Source: Streptomyces sp. NBC_01314 (GTDB taxonomy: Bacteria > Actinomycetota > Actinomycetes > Streptomycetales > Streptomycetaceae). Taken from it: DNA of 64,000 nucleotides. The stretch lies in contig NZ_CP108394.1 of assembly GCF_041435215.1 (NCBI RefSeq), forward strand, positions 7,006,001 through 7,070,000, read 5' to 3'. Position 1 is the stretch's first letter. Each line of letters begins with the position of its first letter. The notes under the pieces were generated by a model. It searched no databases. It was not told where the DNA came from and saw only the letters and a list, made by a program, of their open reading frames with translations. The position numbers and the translations under genes were made by a program. Positions 28,743 to 37,091 of this stretch are shown piece by piece.

Positions 28743-28782
28743 GATGGGGGCGGCACCTGGTCTTCCAGGTGCCGCCCCCATC
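28743..28782. terminator. Bidirectional terminator between hupA and murA
   Basis: An 18-bp perfect stem beginning GATGGGGGCGGCACCTGG, with a TCTT tetraloop, lies between convergent genes. Confidence 0.9.
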
Positions 28783-28876
28783 GTCGTGGGGACGAGGCTG
28801 CGGGTCCGTCGTGGCCGGTCGCACCCCGCGGCGGGGGCGCGGGTGCCACAGCCCCGCGCCCCGTACGGCCGTGCCG

Positions 28877-30223
28877 CTAGCCGAGCGCCTTGCCCGGCAG
28901 TTCCACCTTCGCGCCCAGCTCCATGAGCTTCTCCATGAAGTTCTCGTAGCCGCGGTTGATGAGGTCGATGCCGTGGACCCGGGAGGTGCCCTGGGCGGCG
29001 AGGGCGGCGATGAGGTAGGAGAAGCCGCCGCGGAGGTCGGGGATGACCAGGTCGGCACCCTGGAGGCGGGTGGGGCCGGAGACGACGGCGGAGTGCAGGA
29101 AGTTGCGCTGGCCGAAGCGGCAGACCGAACCGCCGAGGCACTCGCGGTAGAGCTGGATGTGCGCGCCCATCTGGTTCAGCGCCGAGGTGAAGCCCAGCCG
29201 GGACTCGTAGACCGTCTCGTGGACGATCGAGAGGCCGGTGGCCTGCGTCAGGGCGACGACCAGGGGCTGCTGCCAGTCGGTCTGGAAGCCGGGGTGGACG
29301 TCCGTCTCCAGCGCGATCGACTTCAGCTGGCCGCCGGGGTGCCAGAAGCGGATGCCCTCGTCGTCGATCTCGAAGGCGCCGCCCACCTTCCGGAAGGTGT
29401 TCAGGAACGTCATCATCGAGCGCTGCTGGGCGCCCCGGATGTAGATGTCGCCTTCGGTCGCCAGAGCGGCGGACGCCCAGGAGGCGGCCTCCAGGCGGTC
29501 CGGGAGCGCCTTGTGGTTGTAGCCGCCGAGCGAGTCCACACCGGTGATGCGGATCGTGCGGTCGGTGTCCATCGCGATGATCGCGCCCATCTTCTGCAGA
29601 ACGCAGATGAGGTCCTCGATCTCCGGCTCGATCGCCGCGTTCGCGAGTTCCGTCACGCCCTCCGCGAGGACGGCGGTGAGCAGCACCTGCTCGGTCGCGC
29701 CCACCGACGGGTACGGCAGCTGGATCTTGGTACCGCGCAGCCGCCGCGGCGCCTCCAGGTACTGCCCGTCCTCCCGCTTCTCGATCTTCGCGCCGAACTG
29801 CCGCAGCACCTCGAAGTGGAAGTCGATCGGCCGGCCGCCGATGTCGCAGCCGCCGAGACCGGGGATGAACGCATGGCCGAGCCGGTGCAGCAGCGGGCCG
29901 CAGAACAGGATCGGGATGCGCGACGAGCCCGCGTGGGCGTCGATGTCGGCGACGTTCGCGCTCTCCACGTTCGTCGGGTCCATCACCAGCTCGCCCGGCT
30001 CGTCACCCGGGCGGACCGTTACGCCGTGCAGCTGCAGCAGTCCGCGCACGACCCGCACGTCGCGGATGTCGGGCACGTTGCGCAGCCGGCTCGGACCGCT
30101 GCCGAGCAGCGCGGCGACCATGGCCTTGGGTACGAGGTTCTTCGCACCGCGGACACGGATCTCGCCACTGAGCGGGGTGCCGCCGTGTACAAGCAGTACG
30201 TCGTCAGAGCCGTTGACGGTCAT
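28877..30223 (-). CDS. murA: UDP-N-acetylglucosamine 1-carboxyvinyltransferase
   Basis: First committed step of peptidoglycan precursor synthesis: transfer of enolpyruvate to UDP-GlcNAc. The protein is about 448 residues with the duplicated EPT-synthase fold. The fosfomycin-target Cys lies in the loop PGLGGCDIGGRPIDFHF (about residue 125), so sensitivity is expected. The start is placed at MTVNGSDDVLLVHGG, which gives normal family length; an upstream in-frame GTG would add an unlikely Trp/Gly-rich head. It is convergent with hupA and divergent from yqgE. Confidence 0.95.
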   Translation of the reverse strand: MTVNGSDDVLLVHGGTPLSGEIRVRGAKNLVPKAMVAALLGSGPSRLRNVPDIRDVRVVRGLLQLHGVTVRPGDEPGELVMDPTNVESANVADIDAHAGSSRIPILFCGPLLHRLGHAFIPGLGGCDIGGRPIDFHFEVLRQFGAKIEKREDGQYLEAPRRLRGTKIQLPYPSVGATEQVLLTAVLAEGVTELANAAIEPEIEDLICVLQKMGAIIAMDTDRTIRITGVDSLGGYNHKALPDRLEAASWASAALATEGDIYIRGAQQRSMMTFLNTFRKVGGAFEIDDEGIRFWHPGGQLKSIALETDVHPGFQTDWQQPLVVALTQATGLSIVHETVYESRLGFTSALNQMGAHIQLYRECLGGSVCRFGQRNFLHSAVVSGPTRLQGADLVIPDLRGGFSYLIAALAAQGTSRVHGIDLINRGYENFMEKLMELGAKVELPGKALG

Positions 30224-30523
30224 GGATCTCGCGTTCCGTGGAGTTGGGCAGAGGCTTTCCGGCGTGGACGGCCGACCGGTGGACCCTTGGTGCGGGGCCG
30301 GCGCGGCGTGGGCCGGAGAGCTAGCGTAAGCGCCGCCCACCCCCATTCCGGAAGTCCAAGGACCCCTAAGCCACGTCATGGGTTCGCCACAACACGAACC
30401 GTTCACCATCGGCCACACGGGGTCACCGTCACAGCCGTACGCCCCCGCCGCCTCCCCGTGCGGTGAGCTGCGTGCACGCCGCTACCGCCATTGACTCCCC
30501 GCGCGCGGGCAGGATGCGGGATC

Positions 30524-31105
30524 ATGTCTGGCATGACCGAGGTGTCCTCGCTCACAGGGCGGCTGCTCGTGGCCACGCCCGCCCTGGCGGACCCGAACTT
30601 CGACCGCGCTGTGGTGCTCCTCCTCGACCACGACGAGAAGGGCTCGCTCGGCGTGGTCCTCAACCGGCCGACCCCGGTGGGCGTCGGCGACATCCTGGCG
30701 GGCTGGGCGGACCTCGCCGGCGAACCGGGGGTCGTCTTCCAGGGCGGCCCGGTGCAGCTGGACGCCGCCCTGGGAGTGGCGGTGATCCCCGGCGGCGGCT
30801 CCGCGGACCGGGCCCCGCTCGGCTGGAAGCGCGTCCACGGCGCGATCGGCCTCGTCGACCTGGAGGCCCCGCCGGAGCTGCTGGCCTCCGCGCTCGGCTC
30901 GCTGCGCATCTTCGCCGGATACTCGGGCTGGGGACCCGGTCAGTTGGAGGACGAACTGGTGGAGGGGGCCTGGTACGTCGTCGAGTCCGAACCCGGCGAC
31001 GTCTCCTCGCCCTGCCCGGAGAGACTCTGGCGCGAGGTCCTGCGCCGACAGCGCAACGAACTCGCGATGGTGGCCACGTACCCGGACGACCCCTCGCTCA
31101 ACTGA
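30524..31105 (+). CDS. YqgE/AlgH family protein
   Basis: A protein of about 193 residues of the UPF0301/AlgH family: LTGRLLVATPALADPNFDRAVVLLLDH at the N-terminus, GVVLNRPTPV near residue 50, the VFQGGPVQ motif near 75, and RIFAGYSGWGPGQLEDEL near 130. The family has a compact beta fold, and its biochemical role is unsettled (AlgH was first linked to alginate regulation in Pseudomonas). ATG 30524 is chosen; ATG 30533 is nearly as likely. It is divergent from murA, with DUF3039 following on the same strand after 200 bases. Confidence 0.88.
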   Translation: MSGMTEVSSLTGRLLVATPALADPNFDRAVVLLLDHDEKGSLGVVLNRPTPVGVGDILAGWADLAGEPGVVFQGGPVQLDAALGVAVIPGGGSADRAPLGWKRVHGAIGLVDLEAPPELLASALGSLRIFAGYSGWGPGQLEDELVEGAWYVVESEPGDVSSPCPERLWREVLRRQRNELAMVATYPDDPSLN

Positions 31106-31311
31106 TGCGGGACAGGCGCGAATGACGCATGTCGTCGCGGATCGCTCTTTCGCCGGTGGTGGAGGCCGGGCTGCCGCCGAGGCCTCGACGGTCCCTGTCC
31201 CCCACCGCTCCGGCGGGTCGGGACCGGACGCGAACACGGCGTCGGCACCGGTCGCGTCCGTTGTGCGAGGCAGGGACCCACACTCCTCGGCAGTTGATTA
31301 CCCTTGCAGTC

Positions 31312-31596
31312 ATGAGCACTCTTGAGCCCGAGCGCGGTACTGGTACGGGGACCCTCGTCGAGCCGGCGCCGCAGACGTCGCACGGCGACGGTGACCACGA
31401 GCGCTTCGCCCACTATGTCCAGAAGGACAAGATCATGGCGAGCGCCCTCGACGGCACGCCCGTCGTGGCGTTGTGCGGCAAGGTGTGGGTCCCGGGCCGC
31501 GACCCGAAGAAATACCCCGTGTGTCCCATGTGCAAGGAGATCTTCGAATCCCTCGGCGCCGGCGGCGGCGACCAGGGCGGCGACGGCAAGAAGTAA
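31312..31596 (+). CDS. DUF3039 family small protein
   Basis: A 94-residue actinobacteria-specific protein. Its conserved core HERFAHYVQKDKIMASALDGTPVVALCGKVWVPGRDPKKYPVCPMCKEIFE includes three Cys (one single, then a CPMC pair), suggesting a small metal-binding knuckle. Function is unknown. A TACCCT hexamer ends about 8 bases before the ATG with no clear ribosome-binding site, so a leaderless transcript is possible. Confidence 0.85.
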   Translation: MSTLEPERGTGTGTLVEPAPQTSHGDGDHERFAHYVQKDKIMASALDGTPVVALCGKVWVPGRDPKKYPVCPMCKEIFESLGAGGGDQGGDGKK

Positions 31597-31644
31597 CACG
31601 GCGGACACCAGCTCGGGAGCACCGGTACGTCGGCGGGTGCGGGT

Positions 31645-31745
31645 GGTGTGTGGTTGCTCGCGCGGTTCCCCGCGCCCCTGAAAAGCGCGGGGCGCCCATG
31701 TCTTCAGGGGCGCGTGCGGCCCCACCCACCCGTACCCGCCGACGC
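31645..31745. repeat. Dispersed intergenic element, copy E
   Basis: TCGCGCGGTTCCCCGCGCCCC and the complementary CAGGGGCGCGTGCGG, plus a GCACCC-type tail, follow the DUF3039 stop. The arms have diverged compared with copies A and B. Confidence 0.65.
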
Positions 31746-31819
31746 GCGCGTGCTCCCGGGCTTTGTCGCGCCGCCCGCCCCCGCCCCCGTTGCACGGAAC
31801 GCTTCCCGGGATCACAAGG

Positions 31820-31847
31820 TGGTTGAGACCTCTTGTGGTCATGTCCA
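31820..31847. promoter_or_regulatory. Two DasR-like (dre) sites before the sugar ABC operon
   Basis: TGGTTGAGACCT (31820-31831) and TGGTCATGTCCA (31836-31847) each match about 9 of 12 positions of the DasR core TGGTCTAGACCA and sit 16 bases apart. DasR represses GlcNAc and chitin genes in streptomycetes. The downstream GH20 hexosaminidase fits. Matches are imperfect. Confidence 0.45.
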
Positions 31848-31889
31848 TGTACTCCCTAGCCTCCGGTGTGTTGTACAGAGCAGAACGCC

Positions 31890-31908
31890 CGTTGCAGAGA
31901 ATGCAACG
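31890..31908. promoter_or_regulatory. Inverted repeat near the solute-binding protein start
   Basis: CGTTGC-N7-GCAACG, 30 bases upstream of the start codon. It could be an operator for a LacI- or ROK-type regulator, or overlap the promoter downstream of the dre-like sites. Confidence 0.35.
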
Positions 31909-31937
31909 CTCCGCTCCCCCCACCGGAGGACCCGCTC

Positions 31938-33239
31938 ATGAAGCTCGCCGCCAGAATCGCCGCGCCCGTAGCGGCCCTAGCCCTCGCCGGGCTGACCGCC
32001 TGCGCCCCCCAGACCTCTGACAACAACTCCTCCGAGGGGGACGAGAAGACCGGCACCCTCCGGGTCTGGCTCTTCCAGGAGGTGAGCAACGCGCCGAAGC
32101 AGAAGGTCGTCGACAAGGTGGTCTCCGCCTTCGAGAAGGCGCACGACAGCGTGAGGGTGAAGGTCGAGTACATCCCCGTCGAGACCCGCGCCCAGCGCGT
32201 CAAGGCCGCCTTCAACGACCCGAAGAGCGCCCCGGACCTCATCGAGTACGGCAACACCGACACGGCCGGCTATGTGAAGGACGGCGGACTCGCCGACGTC
32301 ACCACGGAGTTCCACGACTGGTCCGAGGCCAAGGACTCCGACCCGACCGCCAAGACCTCCGTGACGGTCGACGGCAGGATCTACGGGGCACCCTTCTTCG
32401 TGGGCGTGCGCGCGCTGTACTACCGCACCGACGTCTTCGACGAGCTCGGCCTCGAAGCCCCGAAATCCCTGGACGAGTTGACCACCGCCGCCAGGACGAT
32501 CCGCGCCGCCAAGCCCGACCTGTACGGCCTCGTCGTCGGCGGCGCCTACACCTACGGCGCGATGCCCTTCGTCTGGGCCAACGGCGGCGAGATAGCCGAG
32601 GGCAAGGGCGGCTCGTACGCCTCCACGATCGACAGCGCGGCCGCCCGGAAGGGCATCGCGGCGTACACCTCGCTCTTCGGCGACGACAACTGCCCCGCCG
32701 CCAAGTGCGCGAGCATGGGCGGCAACGACACGGTCACCGCCTTCGCGGCCGGCAAGGCGGGCATGGCGATCGGCGGCGACTTCAGCCACGCGGCCGTCGA
32801 GGCCGGCAAGGTCAAGGGCAGGTACGCGGTCGTCCCGCTGCCGGGTGTGAAGTCCGGCTCGGTGGCCCCGGCGTTCGCGGGCGGCAACAACGTCGGCGTC
32901 CTGAAGAGCACCACGCACCGCACCCTCGCCGTCGACCTGATGAAGCGGCTGGCGTCCAAGGAGACCCAGGGCGAACTCTTCGACGCGATGGGCTTCCTGC
33001 CCACGTACACCGACGTACGGGCCGAGGCGGCCGAGCAGGAGCCGTTCATCGAGCCGTTCGTCAAGACGCTCTCCTCCGGTACGAAGTTCGTGCCCGCCTC
33101 CCCGGCGTGGGCACAGATCGACGCGTCGCTGGTGCTGCCGACGATGTTCCAGGAGGTCGTCAGCGGCAAGAAGGACGTGGCCGAGGCGTCGAAGGACGCG
33201 GCCGAGCAGATGAACGACGTGTTCGGCACGGTCGGCTGA
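31938..33239 (+). CDS. ABC sugar transporter, solute-binding lipoprotein
   Basis: A 433-residue type 1 (CUT1) extracellular sugar-binding protein. The lipoprotein signal peptide MKLAARIAAPVAALALAGL ends in the lipobox LTAC with Cys at residue 22. The mature part shows the binding-protein fold (LRVWLFQEVSNAPKQKVVDKVVSAFEKAHD, then APFFVGVRALYYRTDVFDELGL). It should capture an amino-sugar oligosaccharide outside the membrane for the two permeases that follow within 4 bases. The gene for the ATPase is not in this operon; in Streptomyces a shared MsiK-type ATPase commonly serves (inference). Confidence 0.92.
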   Translation: MKLAARIAAPVAALALAGLTACAPQTSDNNSSEGDEKTGTLRVWLFQEVSNAPKQKVVDKVVSAFEKAHDSVRVKVEYIPVETRAQRVKAAFNDPKSAPDLIEYGNTDTAGYVKDGGLADVTTEFHDWSEAKDSDPTAKTSVTVDGRIYGAPFFVGVRALYYRTDVFDELGLEAPKSLDELTTAARTIRAAKPDLYGLVVGGAYTYGAMPFVWANGGEIAEGKGGSYASTIDSAAARKGIAAYTSLFGDDNCPAAKCASMGGNDTVTAFAAGKAGMAIGGDFSHAAVEAGKVKGRYAVVPLPGVKSGSVAPAFAGGNNVGVLKSTTHRTLAVDLMKRLASKETQGELFDAMGFLPTYTDVRAEAAEQEPFIEPFVKTLSSGTKFVPASPAWAQIDASLVLPTMFQEVVSGKKDVAEASKDAAEQMNDVFGTVG

Positions 33240-33243
33240 ACCG

Positions 33244-34191
33244 ATGGCGGCGCACGGCACGGTCGAGAAGACCGCCGGGCGGGTCGCGCTCACCGGAGCC
33301 GCGACCCGCCCGCCCCGCAGGCGCGATTGGACCCCCTGGATCCATCTCGCCCCCGCGCTCGTCGTACTCGGCGGGCTGCTCGTCTATCCCGTCTGGCAGC
33401 TCGGCCTGATCTCGCTCCTGGAGTACACCCAGGCCCAGGTCAGCGGCGGCGAACCGACCACCTTCCAGGGGTTCGGGAACTACGCCGAACTGTTCGGGGA
33501 CCCCGAGTTCCGGCAGGTCCTGCTGGCCACCGCCGTGTTCGCGGCGGCCTGCGTGGTGTCCACGCTCGCCGTCGGGTGCGCGCTCGCCGTGCTGCTGACA
33601 CGAGTACGGGCCGTGCCGCGCCTCGCGCTGATGCTGGCGGCGCTCGGGGCGTGGGCGACCCCCGCGATCACCGGGTCCACGGTGTGGCTGCTCCTCTTCG
33701 ACCCGGACTTCGGCCCGGTCAACCGGATCCTGGGCCTCGGCGACCACTCCTGGACGTACGGGCGTTACAGCGCCTTCTTCCTCGTCCTGCTCGAAGTGGT
33801 GTGGTGCTCCTTCCCGTTCGTGATGGTGACCGTCTACGCGGGCATCCGCTCCGTACCCTCCGAGGTCCTGGAGGCCGCGGCCCTGGACGGCGCCTCGCAG
33901 TGGCGGATCTGGCGGTCGGTCCTCGCGCCGATGCTCCGGCCGATCCTCGTCGTCGTCACCATTCAGTCGATCATCTGGGACTTCAAGGTCTTCACCCAGA
34001 TCTATGTGATGACGGGCGGCGGCGGTATCGCGGGCCAGAACCTCGTACTGAACGTGTACGCCTACCAGAAGGCCTTCGCGTCCTCCCAGTACAGCCTCGG
34101 TTCGGCGATCGGCGTGGTGATGCTGGTGATTCTGCTGGCGGTCACCCTGGTGTATTTGCGACTGCTGCGCGGACAGGGGGAGGAGCTGTGA
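33244..34191 (+). CDS. ABC sugar transporter permease (MalF type)
   Basis: A 315-residue inner-membrane permease with six predicted helices (first LAPALVVLGGLLVYPVWQLGL). The EAA loop EAAALDGASQWRIWRSVLAPMLRP near residue 215 is where the ATPase docks. It starts 5 bases after the binding-protein stop and overlaps the second permease by 4 bases. Confidence 0.93.
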   Translation: MAAHGTVEKTAGRVALTGAATRPPRRRDWTPWIHLAPALVVLGGLLVYPVWQLGLISLLEYTQAQVSGGEPTTFQGFGNYAELFGDPEFRQVLLATAVFAAACVVSTLAVGCALAVLLTRVRAVPRLALMLAALGAWATPAITGSTVWLLLFDPDFGPVNRILGLGDHSWTYGRYSAFFLVLLEVVWCSFPFVMVTVYAGIRSVPSEVLEAAALDGASQWRIWRSVLAPMLRPILVVVTIQSIIWDFKVFTQIYVMTGGGGIAGQNLVLNVYAYQKAFASSQYSLGSAIGVVMLVILLAVTLVYLRLLRGQGEEL

Positions 34192-35030
34192 ATGCAAGGG
34201 GTTTCCCGAGGCGGCCCCGGCGGCTCGCGGCGGAGGCATCGGCCCTGGTCATCGCGGTCGTGGTGGCGTTCCCGCTTTACTGGATGGTGCTGAGCGCGTT
34301 CAAGCCGACGGGTGAGATCGAGTCGGCCGAGCCTCGGCCATGGACCCTCTCGCCGACGCTGGATTCCTTCCGCCGCGTCTTCGGACAGCAGGAATTCGGC
34401 CGCTACTTCGTCAACAGCCTGGTCGTCGCCTGCACGGTGGTGGTCGTCTCCGCGCTGATCGCGTTTCTCGCGGCGACGGCGGTCACCCGATTCCGCTTCC
34501 GATTCCGGACCACCTTGCTGATCATGTTCCTGGTCGCCCAGATGGTGCCCGTGGAGGCGCTCACCATCCCGCTCTTCTTCCAGATGCGGGACTTCGGCCT
34601 ACTCAACACCCTGGGCGCGCTGATCCTGCCCCACATCGCCTTCTCGCTGCCGTTCGCGATCTGGATGCTGCGCGGCTTTGTGAAGGCCGTACCGGAGGCG
34701 CTGGAGGAGGCGGCCCAACTCGACGGGGCGAGCCGTTCCCGATTCCTCTGGCAGATCCTTTTCCCCCTCGTCTTCCCGGGGCTGGTGGCCACCAGCGTCT
34801 TCTCCTTCATCTCCGCCTGGAACGACTTCCTGTTCGCCAAGTCGTTCATCATCAGCGACACGTCCCAGTCGACCCTGCCGATGGCCCTCCTGGTGTTCTA
34901 CAAGCCCGAAGAGCCGGACTGGGGCGGCGTGATGGCGGCGTCCACGGTGATGACGATTCCGGTGCTGATCTTCTTCGTACTCGTACAGCGACGGCTGGTC
35001 TCCGGACTGGGCGGCGCGGTCAAGGACTGA
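34188..35030 (+). CDS. ABC sugar transporter permease (MalG type)
   Basis: A 280-residue partner permease. The first helix ALVIAVVVAFPLYWMVLSAFKP is the typical MalG start, and the EAA loop is EEAAQLDGASRSRFLWQILFPLVFPG near residue 180. The GTG start overlaps the upstream permease (GTGA). It ends one base before the GH20 start, so transporter and hydrolase are co-transcribed. Confidence 0.93.
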   Translation: MNARGFPRRPRRLAAEASALVIAVVVAFPLYWMVLSAFKPTGEIESAEPRPWTLSPTLDSFRRVFGQQEFGRYFVNSLVVACTVVVVSALIAFLAATAVTRFRFRFRTTLLIMFLVAQMVPVEALTIPLFFQMRDFGLLNTLGALILPHIAFSLPFAIWMLRGFVKAVPEALEEAAQLDGASRSRFLWQILFPLVFPGLVATSVFSFISAWNDFLFAKSFIISDTSQSTLPMALLVFYKPEEPDWGGVMAASTVMTIPVLIFFVLVQRRLVSGLGGAVKD

Positions 35031-35031
35031 C

Positions 35032-36804
35032 GTGAGTGAACTGATTCCCGCGCCCCGCCGCGTCGACGCCGGTTCAGGCGAGGTACGGCTGACTCCGCAC
35101 TCCCGGCTCCACGCCCACGACGGGACGGAGGGCGTCGGCCACTGGCTGCGCACCGTCCTGCGGGAGGCCACCGGCCTGCCGCTGCGCGAGGGGCGGGAGC
35201 TCGACGACACCGACGAGGACGGCATCGGGCTCCGGCTCGACCCCGGACTCGGCCCCGAGGAGTACCGCCTCGTCAGCGACCCGTCCGGCGTCCTCGTCGA
35301 GGGCGGCAGCGCGGCCGGCGTCTTCTGGGGAGCCCAGACACTGCGGCAGCTCCTCGGCCCCGACGCGTATCGCAGGGCCCCTCTCGGGCGCGACCGCACC
35401 TGGGCCGTGCCGCACGTCAGGATCGAGGATGCCCCCCGTTTCCCCTGGCGCGGCCTCATGCTCGACGTCGCCCGGCACTTCATGCCCAAGGACCAGGTCC
35501 TGCGCTACCTCGATCTGATGGCCGCGCACAAAGTCAACGTCCTCCACTTCCACTTGACGGACGACCAGGGCTGGCGGATCGAGATCGAGCGATACCCGAG
35601 GCTGACGGAGGTCGGCTCCTGGCGGGCGCGCACGAAAATTGGCCATCGCGCGTCACCCCTCTGGGAGGAGAAGCCGCACGGGGGTTACTACACGAAGGAC
35701 GACATCCGCGAAATCGTCGCCTACGCGGCCGCGCGGCATATCACCGTGGTCCCCGAGATCGACATCCCGGGACACAGCCAGGCCGCCATCGCCGCGTATC
35801 CGGAACTCGGCAACACCGATGTCATCGACACGACCTCCCTCACAGTCTGGGACACCTGGGGCATCAGCAAGAACGTACTCGCCCCCACCGACAACACCCT
35901 GCGTTTCTACGAGGGGGTGTTCGAGGAAGTCCTGGAGCTGTTCCCGTCGTCCTTCGTGCACATCGGCGGCGACGAGTGCGCCAAGGACCAGTGGAAGGAG
36001 TCGGCCACCGTGCAGGCCCGCATCCGGGAGCTGGGGCTCGCGGACGAGGACGAGTTGCAGTCGTGGTTCGTCCGGCACTTCGACAACTGGCTGACCGCGC
36101 GCGGGCGTCGCCTGATCGGATGGGACGAGATCCTGCAGGGCGGGAGCCGAGCCGAAGGGCGCGCCCCTGTCGAAAGCGACGAGGAGGAGGGAGCGAAGCG
36201 ACCGCTCGACGAGGTGGGGGCACCCCCGGCCGGAGGCTGGGGGAGTCGACAGGGGATCAGAGCGCCCGGAGGCGAGGCGACAGGAATCAGCCTCGCGCCG
36301 GGGGCGGCCGTGTCGTCCTGGAGGGGCTACGCGGGCGGCATCACGGCGGCCCGCGCGGGCCACGACGTGGTCATGTGCCCCGAGCAGCAGGTGTATCTGG
36401 ACCACCGTCAGGACGGCGGCCCCGACGAGCCGGTGCCCATCGGCTTCGTCCGCACCCTGGAGGACGTCTTCCGGTTCGAGCCGGTGCCACCGGAGTTGAC
36501 GCCCGACGAGGCGCGGCATGTGCTGGGCACCCAGGCCAATGTGTGGACCGAGGTGATGGAGGACTCCGCGCGCGTGGATTACCAGACCTTCCCGCGCCTG
36601 GTGGCCTTCGCCGAGGTGGCCTGGAGCCGGCTGCCGGAACCCGCCGAGCGTGACTTCGCCGACTTCGAGCGCCGGATGACGGCCCACTACCCGCGACTTG
36701 ACGCACTCGGCGTCGGATATCGGCCGCCCTCGGGTCCGCGTCCGTGGCAGCGGCGGCCCGGTGTGCTCGGACGTCCGATCGAGGGGACGCCCCCGAACGT
36801 GTGA
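35032..36804 (+). CDS. Beta-N-acetylhexosaminidase (GH20) with in-frame insertion
   Basis: A 590-residue glycoside hydrolase family 20 enzyme that removes terminal GlcNAc or GalNAc, probably acting in the cytoplasm on imported chito-oligosaccharides because no signal peptide is present. The N-terminal non-catalytic domain covers residues 1-130. The TIM barrel starts at FPWRGLMLDVARHFM, and the catalytic Asp-Glu pair is in SFVHIGGDECAKD (about 313-318). Between GWDEILQGG and LAPGAAVSSWRGY, normally adjacent, lie 49 extra residues rich in Glu/Gly/Ala/Arg, encoded by a palindromic element (36145-36291). The insertion lies next to active-site strands, so an effect on activity is possible. Confidence 0.93.
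   Translation: MSELIPAPRRVDAGSGEVRLTPHSRLHAHDGTEGVGHWLRTVLREATGLPLREGRELDDTDEDGIGLRLDPGLGPEEYRLVSDPSGVLVEGGSAAGVFWGAQTLRQLLGPDAYRRAPLGRDRTWAVPHVRIEDAPRFPWRGLMLDVARHFMPKDQVLRYLDLMAAHKVNVLHFHLTDDQGWRIEIERYPRLTEVGSWRARTKIGHRASPLWEEKPHGGYYTKDDIREIVAYAAARHITVVPEIDIPGHSQAAIAAYPELGNTDVIDTTSLTVWDTWGISKNVLAPTDNTLRFYEGVFEEVLELFPSSFVHIGGDECAKDQWKESATVQARIRELGLADEDELQSWFVRHFDNWLTARGRRLIGWDEILQGGSRAEGRAPVESDEEEGAKRPLDEVGAPPAGGWGSRQGIRAPGGEATGISLAPGAAVSSWRGYAGGITAARAGHDVVMCPEQQVYLDHRQDGGPDEPVPIGFVRTLEDVFRFEPVPPELTPDEARHVLGTQANVWTEVMEDSARVDYQTFPRLVAFAEVAWSRLPEPAERDFADFERRMTAHYPRLDALGVGYRPPSGPRPWQRRPGVLGRPIEGTPPNV
36145..36291 (+). mobile_element. In-frame palindromic insertion element inside GH20 gene
   Basis: 147 bases (49 codons, no stop) interrupt a conserved GH20 segment. 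CCCCTGTCGA (36164-36173) and TCGACAGGGG (36246-36255) are exact inverted repeats, and a GTGGGGGCACCCCCGGCC hairpin lies between them, followed by GGAGGCTGGGGGAG. I recognise the GGGGGCACCCCCGGC-type core as a motif common between Streptomyces genes. It behaves like a short non-autonomous palindromic element that has become coding sequence. Confidence 0.65.
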
Positions 36805-37091
36805 GGCGACCGCGAACCGGTGGGACCGAAAGCGCGTGCCCTGCGACTGTGGCCACAGAGAGAACAAGAGGCGCAAGGGGGTCAAGTGGCGCCGTAAGTG
36901 TTAATTCGCGCCTATGGGTTATGTCGTGCCAAAACGGACCATCTCTCGGGCGGGGTGGGCGAATGCCTCCTGTCGGACCCCCGCGTTCGGACCTCGCGAG
37001 AATGTGCCAGAGTTGCCACGTCCGCCCTGTCAGCACGTACCGTACGGCAACACAGGCGGACCAGGTGGGGCAGCGGGAAGGGGTAGCCGGT

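Noticed and set aside
30224..30418. Upstream extension of murA to an earlier GTG
   Set aside because: It would add 65 Trp/Gly/Pro-rich residues not seen in MurA; the ATG giving MTVNGSDD matches family length.
36698..36904. Small open frame overlapping the end of the GH20 gene, ending in a Cys/Lys/Arg-rich tail
   Set aside because: It overlaps a certain gene in another frame, with no ribosome-binding site or recognisable family.
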